Program-made: the position numbers and the translations under genes | Assembly (NCBI RefSeq): GCF_016861975.1 | Contig: NZ_BOMB01000021.1 | Location: 124,001-188,000 of the forward strand | DNA from: Actinocatenispora rupis | Lineage (GTDB): Bacteria; Actinomycetota; Actinomycetes; Mycobacteriales; Micromonosporaceae | Direction of reading: 5' to 3' | DNA length: 64,000 bases | In this document: piece by piece, positions 1 to 6,770 of the stretch | Position numbering within the stretch: position 1 is the first letter of the stretch | How the letters are laid out: each line of letters starts with the position of its first letter | Notes under the pieces: model-generated | The model's input: the letters and a program-made list of their open reading frames with translations, nothing else | What the model was told of the DNA's origin: nothing | Databases searched by the model: none

Positions 1-188
1 TCGCGCCGGTGCAGATCCTCACCAACGGCGGCCCGGAGAACGCCACCAACCTCGCCATGTTCGACATCTACCGGCGCGCGTTCACGCTTGGGAACATGAA
101 CCTGGCCCAGGCCGAGGTGGTACTGCTGATGCTCGTCACGCTCGTCGTGGTGGCCGTCCAGTTCCGCCTCCTGCGGAGCAAGGAGTAG
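1..188 (+). CDS. ABC transporter permease, sugar type, C-terminal fragment
   Basis: The window opens inside this gene; the reading frame begins at base 3 and ends with TAG at 186-188. The visible part encodes about 61 residues: a short loop containing LTNGGPENAT, the final membrane segment (about EVVLLMLVTLVVVAVQF) and a basic RSKE tail. The loop TNGGP and closing transmembrane helix are typical of MalF/UgpA-type permeases, which pair with a MalG-type permease to import sugars across the cytoplasmic membrane. The next gene, a MalG-type permease, starts within 5 bases of this stop, as expected for the paired subunits of one importer. The substrate cannot be read from this fragment. Family assignment rests on a short tail plus the neighbour. 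Confidence 0.8.
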   Translation, partial: APVQILTNGGPENATNLAMFDIYRRAFTLGNMNLAQAEVVLLMLVTLVVVAVQFRLLRSKE

Positions 189-191
189 TTG

Positions 192-1043
192 ATGACGACC
201 CCATCCGTGCCCCGGCGCCGCCTCGGCCGTACCGTCGGGACCGTCGCCGCGGCGGTCATCGGCATCGCGTTCGCGTTCCCGCTGCTGTGGGTGCTGACCA
301 GTTCGTTGCGCCCCGGCAACGACATCTTCTCGTACCTGTCGCCGCTGTCGATCGGTAGCTTCCTGCCGATCCACGCCGACCCGGCGAGCTACGGCGCGCT
401 GGTGCACAGCGACTTCGGCCGGGCGATCCTGAACTCGATCGTGGTCAGCCTGGTCACCGTCGTGTTCGGGTTGCTGTTCTCGGCGATGGCGGCGTTCGGG
501 CTGTCCGCGATCAAGTTCCGCGGGCAGGGGGTGCTGTTCGGGATCGTGGTACTGAGCTTCCTGATCCCGTTCGACGCGATCTCGATCCCGCTCGCCGACC
601 TGTTCCGCGACGTGAACCTGCAGAACACGTACCTGGGGCTGATCCTGCCCGGGATCGGCAACGGGCTGGCCATCTTCCTGATGCGGCAGTTCTTTCTCGC
701 GATCCCCACCGAGATCGTCGAGGCGGCCCGGATGGACGGGCTCGGCTGGTGGGGCGTGTTCACCCGGATCTACCTGCCGCTGTCGAAGCCGACGCTGGTC
801 GGCGCCGGCATGACGCTGTTCCTGTTCCAGTGGCAGGCGTACATGTGGCCGTTGCTCATCGGCACCGAGCCCAGCAAGCAGCTCGCCCCGATCGCGCTGG
901 CCAACATGCGCGGCCAGTTCACCGTCGACTTTGGACAGGTGTTCGCCGGATCGCTTGTCCTGACGGTGATCCCGCTCGTCCTGATCCTCGTCTTCCAGCG
1001 GCACTACACCCAGTCGCTCGCCTCCACCGGTACCAAGGACTGA
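192..1043 (+). CDS. Carbohydrate ABC transporter permease, MalG/UgpE type
   Basis: This is a 283-residue inner-membrane permease of the binding-protein-dependent transporter family. The N-terminus holds a strong first helix (about residues 15-37), and about five more hydrophobic segments follow. The cytoplasmic EAA loop that docks on the ATPase is present as EAARMDGLGWWGVF followed by RIYLPLSKP, matching EAA-x3-G-x(n)-I-x-LP. I chose ATG at 192; a TTG lies directly in front at 189, and AAGGAG at 180-185 overlaps the end of the upstream gene. It follows its partner permease by 3 bases and is followed by a nucleoside hydrolase after 10 bases, so all three are probably co-transcribed. That context hints that the imported compound could be a nucleoside or related glycoside, but this is inference; most members of the family take sugars. 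Confidence 0.92.
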   Translation: MTTPSVPRRRLGRTVGTVAAAVIGIAFAFPLLWVLTSSLRPGNDIFSYLSPLSIGSFLPIHADPASYGALVHSDFGRAILNSIVVSLVTVVFGLLFSAMAAFGLSAIKFRGQGVLFGIVVLSFLIPFDAISIPLADLFRDVNLQNTYLGLILPGIGNGLAIFLMRQFFLAIPTEIVEAARMDGLGWWGVFTRIYLPLSKPTLVGAGMTLFLFQWQAYMWPLLIGTEPSKQLAPIALANMRGQFTVDFGQVFAGSLVLTVIPLVLILVFQRHYTQSLASTGTKD

Positions 1044-1053
1044 AAGGCACGTC

Positions 1054-1914
1054 ATGACCCACCACGTCATCCTCGACACCGACATCGGGTCCGATGTGGA
1101 CGACGCCCTCGCCCTCGGCGTACTCCTCGGTTCGCCCGAGGTCGAGCTCGTCGGCGTCACCACCGTGTACGGCGACACCACGCTGCGGGCGCGGCTGGCG
1201 TCCCGGCTGGCCCGGCTCGCCGGGCGCGAGATCACCGTCGTACCGGGGGAGTCCGAGACGCTGACGGGCCGCGACGTGTGGTGGGCCGGGCACGAGGGCA
1301 AGGTGTTCGACGACCTGGCGGACGAACCGGTGTCCACAGTGGACGGTGTACGTTTCCTGGTCGACACCCTACTCTCCCGGCCCGGCGAGATCGACCTCGT
1401 CGCCATCGGCCCGCTGACCAACGTGGCCCGCGCGATCCGCGCCGACGAGCGCTTCGCCGGCGCCCTGCGCCACCTGTACGTGATGGGTGGGCGTTTCGAC
1501 CGCGCCGACCCCGAGCACAACTTCAGGTCCGACCCGGAGGCCGCCGACATCGTCTACTCGGCCGGGATCGGTTCCACCACAACGGGTCTGGAGGTCACCC
1601 AGACCGTACAGCTGGCGGCGGACGGGGTCGAGCGGATCGCCGCGGCCGGCGCGTTCGGTGCCGCGCTGAAGGCCGAGATCGCGCAGTGGTGGCGCTTCAA
1701 CGGCGAGCAGTGGAACACCCCGCACGACCCGCTGACCGTCCTCACCATGCTCACCGGCGACCTCTTCGAGTACGCCACGGGCACGGTCACCGTGGACCCG
1801 GGCGACGGCATCAGCCGGCTCACCGAGGGCGCCGGCACCGCCCGCGTGTCCACCTCGGTACGCGTCGGCGACGCCGCCGAACAGATGATCGCCCGCATCG
1901 TCGCCGCCTCCTGA
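1054..1914 (+). CDS. Nucleoside hydrolase (inosine-uridine preferring family)
   Basis: The 286-residue product belongs to the nucleoside hydrolase family, calcium enzymes that cleave the N-glycosidic bond of ribonucleosides to ribose and free base. The N-terminal metal site DTDIGSDVDDALAL is intact (residues about 8-21), and further family blocks are visible: AIGPLTNVARAI, MGGRFD and the late HDPLTVL segment, whose Asp completes the calcium site. No signal peptide is seen, so it acts in the cytoplasm. ATG is preceded by AAAGG at a good distance. The gene follows an ABC importer by 10 bases, suggesting uptake and hydrolysis of a nucleoside-like substrate. Substrate specificity cannot be read from the sequence. 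A hairpin downstream separates it from the convergent GH92 gene. Confidence 0.92.
   Translation: MTHHVILDTDIGSDVDDALALGVLLGSPEVELVGVTTVYGDTTLRARLASRLARLAGREITVVPGESETLTGRDVWWAGHEGKVFDDLADEPVSTVDGVRFLVDTLLSRPGEIDLVAIGPLTNVARAIRADERFAGALRHLYVMGGRFDRADPEHNFRSDPEAADIVYSAGIGSTTTGLEVTQTVQLAADGVERIAAAGAFGAALKAEIAQWWRFNGEQWNTPHDPLTVLTMLTGDLFEYATGTVTVDPGDGISRLTEGAGTARVSTSVRVGDAAEQMIARIVAAS
1332..1344. repeat. TCCACWGTGGA palindrome, copy in the nucleoside hydrolase gene
   Basis: GTCCACAGTGGAC, inside coding sequence; one of five copies of this palindrome in the window. Confidence 0.8.
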
Positions 1915-1924
1915 ACGACGCGAG

Positions 1925-1962
1925 CCCGCCGGCGGCGAGCGATCCAGGTCGCCGCCGCCGGG
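1925..1962. terminator. Hairpin between convergent genes
   Basis: Arms at 1925-1938 and 1949-1962 pair at 13 of 14 positions around a 10-base loop. There is no T-run, so this would be a GC-rich actinomycete-type terminator for the nucleoside hydrolase and possibly for the convergent operon. Confidence 0.5.
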
Positions 1963-2050
1963 ACGGGGCGTCTTCACGCCGTAGCGCGAGAGGCATTGTG
2001 CGGCAAGGGATCCATGGCGGAACCGTCCGATGTGGACGGTGTCAACGGCG

Positions 2051-4354
2051 TCAGCGCGGGGTGACCGACGGGGGACGGTTGTCGCGCCCCCACGTCGACG
2101 GCTTCGCCCCCAGTACGAAGGCGAGCGTGCCGCCGCGCACCAGGTCGGCGTGCCGTACCCACGGGCCGGTGAGCGCCTTGCCGTTGAGCCGCACGGACTG
2201 CACGTACCGCGTGGTGTCGGAGGCGCCGTCCGCGGTGATCCGCAGCGTACGGTCGCCGGCGAGCCGGAGCGTCGCGCCGGGGAACAGCGGCGCGGACACG
2301 TAGTACCAGTCGTGGCCGGGGTTGGGGTAGAGGCCGAGCGCGGCCCACACGAACCAGGCGGACATCGCGCCGGCGTCGTCGTTGCCGGGCAGCCCGTCGC
2401 GGCCAGTCCGGTACCCCTCGGCGAGCAGCCGCCGCGTCACGTCCGCGGTGCGGTCCGGCCGGCCGGCGTGCAGGTAGAGGAACGGCGCGTGCAGGTCCGG
2501 CTCGTTCGACGCGTCGAACCGCTGCTTGTCGAACAGCCGGTCCAGCCACGCCACGAACTTCGCGTCGCCGCCCATCTTCACGATCAGGCCCTGCACGTCG
2601 TGCGGCACCATCGTCGTGTACTGGTAGGCGCTGCCCTCGTAGAAGTGCGGGCTGCCCGCGTCGTTCGGGTCGAACGGCGAGAGCCAGCGGCCGTCCGCGT
2701 ACCGCGGGCGGATCGTGCCGGTGGACCCGTCCCACAGGTTCGTCCAGTTGCGCGAGCGCCGTCGGTACCGTTCGGCCACGGCCGAGTCGCCGAAGTGCGT
2801 CGCCACCTGCCCGATGCAGAAGTCCTCGTACGCGTACTCCAGGGTGCGCGAGGCGGTGCGGCTGCCGTGCGAGTCGGCGGGCCGCTCGTGGTCGACCGGC
2901 AGGTATCCGATGCGCAGGTAGTCGGTCAGCTCGCGCCCCTCGACCTGCGGCTTCGGCGAGTCGTGCTCGCCGTCCTTGCGCAGCGCCCGGTACGCCGTGC
3001 GGAAGTCGACGCCGGCCAACCCCTTCACCACCGCGTCCGCGACGAGCACGTCACCGTTCGTCCCGCCCTGGATGAAGCAGTTGACGCCGGCGATCCGCGC
3101 ATCCGGCAGCCACCCCGTGTACTGGTACGTCTCGATCAGCGAGGCGACCATCTGCGCCTGCCGCGCCGGCTGGATCAGCGTCAGCAGCGGGTGCAGCGCG
3201 CGACTGGTGTCCCAGAGCGTGTAGTAGTCCTCGTAGTGCGGCGTCTTCGCCTTCCACCACACGTTCTCGCCGGTCAGGTCGTGCGGCATGAGCTGGCAGT
3301 GGTAGAGCGCGGTGGCGAACACCTTGCGCTGCTCGGCGCTGCCGCCGGTCACGACCGCCCGGCTCAGCGCGTCCTTCCACGCGGTACGCGCGTCGCGCCG
3401 GACCGCGTCGAAGTCGCGCATGCCCAGCTCGTCGGCGAGCGTCCGATGCGCCTGCGCCGTACTGACGAACGACACCGCGACCTTCAACTCCACCGCGCGG
3501 TGCACCCCGGTACGCACCGAGACCACCGCGCCGACCTGCTGCCGGCGCCCGCCGGTCACCTCCCGGAAGCCCGAGCTGAGCGTCTCGTCGACGAACGTCG
3601 CCACCGCCGCGAACGGCTGGTCCAGCCGCGCCGCGAAGTACAGCGTGTACTCCCCGCCCCGGTCACCCCACCCGCCGGTGACCGTGACCGAACCCTCCAG
3701 CTTGTTGTCGCCGACCACCTTCAGCGTGGTCTTCGTCGGCGTCTGCGCACCGTTCGTGTCGATCACCGAACTGGCGTCCAGCACCAGATGCCCGCCGTGC
3801 CCGTCCGGGAACGTGTATCGGTGCACCGCGCACCGCCGGCTCGCCGTCAGCTCCACCAGCACCTTCGGGTACGTCAGGCGCACCCGGTAGTACCCCGGCT
3901 CGGCGTGCTCGTCGGCGCGGCCGGAACTCAGCCCGTCGGTGCGGATCCGCCCGGTGATCGGCGAGACGCGGAAGTTCCCGTACCGCGAGTCGCCGCCGGT
4001 GCCGGACACGTGCGTCTGCGAGAAGCCGACGATCGGGTCGGTCGCGGAGTAGCCGGCGCTGGACGGGTTGTCGGTGTCCGGGCTGGCCGCCGCGAACCCG
4101 AATGGCAGGTGCGCCCCCGGGTACGTGTTGCCCGGGGTGTCGGTGCCGATGAACGGATCGACGTCGTCGACCATGCTCGGCGGCGGGGCGTCGTGCGCCG
4201 CCTTGCCGCTCGGCTCGCACGCGGCGAGCAGCCCCGCCGCGGCCAGCGCCGGCGGCAGCCCCAACGCCCCGCGCAGCAGCGTCCGCCTGCGCAGCGTTGA
4301 TGGCGAAATGTCGCGCCGCTGCGCCGGATCCGGCCCGTCCACGTCGGTCCCCAC
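2051..4354 (-). CDS. GH92 family glycosidase (alpha-mannosidase type), lipoprotein
   Basis: This 767-residue protein matches glycoside hydrolase family 92, calcium-dependent exo-acting enzymes mostly known as alpha-1,2/1,3-mannosidases. Family signatures are the N-terminal VDPFIGTDTPGNTYPGA, the FSQTHVSGTGG block, TLWDTSRALHPLLTL and GNDDAGAMSAWFVWAALG near the C-terminus, which carries the catalytic acidic residues of the family. The N-terminus has twin arginines (TLRRRTLLRG, residues 20-29), a hydrophobic stretch and a lipobox ending LLAAC with Cys46, indicating a Tat-exported lipoprotein on the outer face of the membrane. Length is normal for GH92. GTG at 4354 is taken as start; no strong ribosome site is visible. 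It is the last gene of a four-gene operon with a GH26 hydrolase 9 bases upstream. Mannose specificity is a family inference. Confidence 0.88.
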   Translation of the reverse strand: MGTDVDGPDPAQRRDISPSTLRRRTLLRGALGLPPALAAAGLLAACEPSGKAAHDAPPPSMVDDVDPFIGTDTPGNTYPGAHLPFGFAAASPDTDNPSSAGYSATDPIVGFSQTHVSGTGGDSRYGNFRVSPITGRIRTDGLSSGRADEHAEPGYYRVRLTYPKVLVELTASRRCAVHRYTFPDGHGGHLVLDASSVIDTNGAQTPTKTTLKVVGDNKLEGSVTVTGGWGDRGGEYTLYFAARLDQPFAAVATFVDETLSSGFREVTGGRRQQVGAVVSVRTGVHRAVELKVAVSFVSTAQAHRTLADELGMRDFDAVRRDARTAWKDALSRAVVTGGSAEQRKVFATALYHCQLMPHDLTGENVWWKAKTPHYEDYYTLWDTSRALHPLLTLIQPARQAQMVASLIETYQYTGWLPDARIAGVNCFIQGGTNGDVLVADAVVKGLAGVDFRTAYRALRKDGEHDSPKPQVEGRELTDYLRIGYLPVDHERPADSHGSRTASRTLEYAYEDFCIGQVATHFGDSAVAERYRRRSRNWTNLWDGSTGTIRPRYADGRWLSPFDPNDAGSPHFYEGSAYQYTTMVPHDVQGLIVKMGGDAKFVAWLDRLFDKQRFDASNEPDLHAPFLYLHAGRPDRTADVTRRLLAEGYRTGRDGLPGNDDAGAMSAWFVWAALGLYPNPGHDWYYVSAPLFPGATLRLAGDRTLRITADGASDTTRYVQSVRLNGKALTGPWVRHADLVRGGTLAFVLGAKPSTWGRDNRPPSVTPR

Positions 4355-4363
4355 GCTCGCTGC

Positions 4364-5449
4364 CTACGACTTGACCGGGCGTGCCACCCGGATCTTGTGC
4401 ACACCGGCCCGGAACGCGTCGAGTGTGTCCGGATTGACGGTGAACCGCCAGTCCTTCGTACCGGTGCTCTCCTTGTTGTACTCGAACCACACGAAGCCCA
4501 CGACGTCGTCCCGACCGGTCAGCCAGTTGAAGAACGCGGTCGTCCAGGTCGCCTGGTTCTTCCCCGGCCCGGCACCGGTCTCGGTGATGAGGATCTTCTT
4601 CTTCGTGAACGTGCGCAGCCGCAGGATCGTCTCCTCGAACGTCTGCGACGCCCGCGTCTCCTCGTCCGCCGCGTACCCCACCATGCCGATCCAGTCGACG
4701 TACCTGTCGCCCGGGTACAGCGGGCGCAGCGAGACGCTCGGCACCGGGCGCACGATGTTCGGGCTCCACACCCAGATGACGTTGTCCGCGCCGACCTTCG
4801 TGAAGATGTCGTGCACGTGCCGCCACGCCTTCACGTACTGACCCGGGCTGTTGCCGGACTTGCTCTCCGACCACGGGTACCAGTTGCCGTTCATCTCGTG
4901 GCCGAACCGCAGCACGATCGGCCACTTCTGGTCCTTGACCGCCGTCGCGAACCGCGTCACGTACCCGTCGTAGCCGCCGTCGATGATCCGGGACAACGCG
5001 TACTGCTTCTGGCTGGTGCCCTGCTGCAACCCTGCCCACGGCTCCCAGGTGATCGCCGGCACCGCGCCCTGCTGGTAGCTCGCCACGACCGCCTGCGGGC
5101 GGAAGTCCTCCGTCCAGTTGACGAAGTACTCCAGCAGGTTGGGCTGCTTGCCGGCCTTGCCGGCGATGCCGTTGATCTCGTTCTCCGACCACGGCGCCTG
5201 CGGCGTCGAGAGCCCGAAGTACTTCCCCTTCGGGTCGAGGACCTCGGCCTTGGTCGGGATCCGCGCGGCCAGCTGCCGGCTCGCCGTCGGGTCCGGCGTG
5301 GCGAAACCGCGGGCGGACGCCTCCATGCCGCGGAACCCGCCGCCGACCGTGAAGTAGAGCACGCCTCCGGAGAGCAGCAACAGCAGGACAGCGTTGACAC
5401 CCATCCAGATCCGGTAGCTGCGCTGGGAGATGAGTCGATGCCTAGACAC
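4364..5449 (-). CDS. Membrane-anchored GH26-like endoglycosidase
   Basis: The 361-residue product looks like a glycoside hydrolase family 26 enzyme, a clan-A retaining TIM barrel best known from beta-mannanases and also from lichenases and xylanases. The acid/base motif RFGHEMNGNWYPW places Glu at 185, and the nucleophile motif ILITETGAG places Glu at 290; both are intact. WVWSPN and IGMVGYAADEE are further family blocks. An N-terminal segment (about residues 14-36) is a single transmembrane helix without a clear cleavage site, so the enzyme is probably a type II membrane protein facing outward. GTG at 5449 overlaps the 3' end of the GT2 synthase gene by 8 bases, suggesting coupled translation. 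Such a hydrolase beside a processive synthase could trim or release the nascent chain, as BcsZ does for cellulose (analogy only). Confidence 0.82.
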   Translation of the reverse strand: MSRHRLISQRSYRIWMGVNAVLLLLLSGGVLYFTVGGGFRGMEASARGFATPDPTASRQLAARIPTKAEVLDPKGKYFGLSTPQAPWSENEINGIAGKAGKQPNLLEYFVNWTEDFRPQAVVASYQQGAVPAITWEPWAGLQQGTSQKQYALSRIIDGGYDGYVTRFATAVKDQKWPIVLRFGHEMNGNWYPWSESKSGNSPGQYVKAWRHVHDIFTKVGADNVIWVWSPNIVRPVPSVSLRPLYPGDRYVDWIGMVGYAADEETRASQTFEETILRLRTFTKKKILITETGAGPGKNQATWTTAFFNWLTGRDDVVGFVWFEYNKESTGTKDWRFTVNPDTLDAFRAGVHKIRVARPVKS

Positions 5450-6761
5450 TGCTCATCACCGTAGCGGCCAGCAGCAGTCCACCCAACACGTACGGAATGA
5501 GGGCCTGGGGGTTGCGTCCGCGCTTGCCCTCGAACCCGCCGGCCCGGGTGCCCCACGATGCGTTGTGTGCCAGCCGGAAGAAGCCCACCACCCGCACCGG
5601 CATCAGGACGAACGTGTTGATGAGCATGAAGATCGGCAGGTACGCCATGTCGTTGGGGCGGTACGCGAAGTGCCTGCCGAACCTGATGCCGAGTCCCATC
5701 ACCGTCATCATCGCGCTGAACACGAGCAGCGTTACGAGCGCCAGCCAGCCGGTCTCCGGCAACGGAAGCCGCCCGTACAGCTCGGACCGGGAACCGGTGA
5801 ACAGCGCCACCATCCACGACGCGAACGAGCCGATCAGGATGAACGGCACCACGATGTCCGCCACGTAGAACAGCGCCAGCACGGGCGCGTTGCGCAGCAT
5901 CCACGGCAACATCCGGAGCGTGTTGTACTGCGACCCGCGGGCCCACCGGAACTGCTGCTTCACCAGCTTCTTCAACTTCGTCGGCGCGTCCGTGTACACC
6001 AGCGAGGTGGACTGCACGACCGTCTTGTACCCGTCGATCAGGGTGTAGTTGGTGAGCGTGCGGTCGTCCGACACCTCGATGAACACGCCGAGGAACGGCT
6101 CCGTCCGGAACCGCATCATGTTGTCCACCAGGATCTTCCGCCGGAACGCGATCGTGCGCCCCGGCAGGCAGCCGACCGTGCCGAGCACGCTCATCGCCGG
6201 CATCGAGTACTCGTTCCGGATGTTCTCCAACCAGTCGGCCCAGCGGGTCAGCATGCCGCGCTCCGGGTTGAGGATGCGCTGCCGGGTGCTGACCCCGCCC
6301 ACCTCCGGGTCACGGAACGGCTTCACCAGCTCGCGCAACGTGTCCCGGGTCCACATGGTGTCCGAGTCGACCAGTACCACGATGTCGCCGGTCGCCAGCT
6401 CCACGCCGATGTCCACGGCGTTGCGCTTGCCCGGCGTCTCCGTCCAGGTCCAGCCCACGCCGACCCGCTCGCACACCTTCTCCAGCGTCTCGTTGCGCGG
6501 CCCGTTGATGACCACGATGACCTCGGTCGGCCGCTGCAGGACGATGCGCTCCAGTACCGAGACGAAGAGTTCCTCCTCCTCGTCCACCACCGGGATCACC
6601 ACCGACGTCGTGGTGTGCCAGTCCGCCTGCCACGGCCGGTACTGCCGGGCCAGGATCGCCTTCGTCAGCCACAGCAACCAGATCACGGCCATGAACACCG
6701 CGAACGGGTAGATGTGGCCGGAGTGCAGCCACTCCGAGATCTGCAACAGGAACGCCAGCAC
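5442..6761 (-). CDS. Processive GT2 glycosyltransferase (hyaluronan/chitin-synthase-like)
   Basis: The 439-residue protein is a family 2 glycosyltransferase with membrane segments at both ends: one or two near residues 1-35 and about three after residue 310. The cytoplasmic catalytic domain holds the DSD metal/nucleotide motif (Asp132 and Asp134), an EVSDDRTLTN block equivalent to the (G/S)DDR-LT motif of hyaluronan synthases, and QQFRWARGS matching the Q(Q/R)xRW motif of processive synthases. It should polymerise a nucleotide sugar and probably help extrude the chain. The sugar cannot be deduced. GTG at 6761 lies 9 bases past the upstream stop, with AGGTAGG in front. It is the second gene of a four-gene operon that also encodes two extracellular glycosidases. 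Confidence 0.87.
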   Translation of the reverse strand: MLAFLLQISEWLHSGHIYPFAVFMAVIWLLWLTKAILARQYRPWQADWHTTTSVVIPVVDEEEELFVSVLERIVLQRPTEVIVVINGPRNETLEKVCERVGVGWTWTETPGKRNAVDIGVELATGDIVVLVDSDTMWTRDTLRELVKPFRDPEVGGVSTRQRILNPERGMLTRWADWLENIRNEYSMPAMSVLGTVGCLPGRTIAFRRKILVDNMMRFRTEPFLGVFIEVSDDRTLTNYTLIDGYKTVVQSTSLVYTDAPTKLKKLVKQQFRWARGSQYNTLRMLPWMLRNAPVLALFYVADIVVPFILIGSFASWMVALFTGSRSELYGRLPLPETGWLALVTLLVFSAMMTVMGLGIRFGRHFAYRPNDMAYLPIFMLINTFVLMPVRVVGFFRLAHNASWGTRAGGFEGKRGRNPQALIPYVLGGLLLAATVMSSV

Positions 6762-6770
6762 GATGCCTAC

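Noticed and set aside
2030-4300. 756-codon plus-strand frame
   Set aside because: Antisense shadow of the GH92 gene, Arg/Val/His-rich with no motif.
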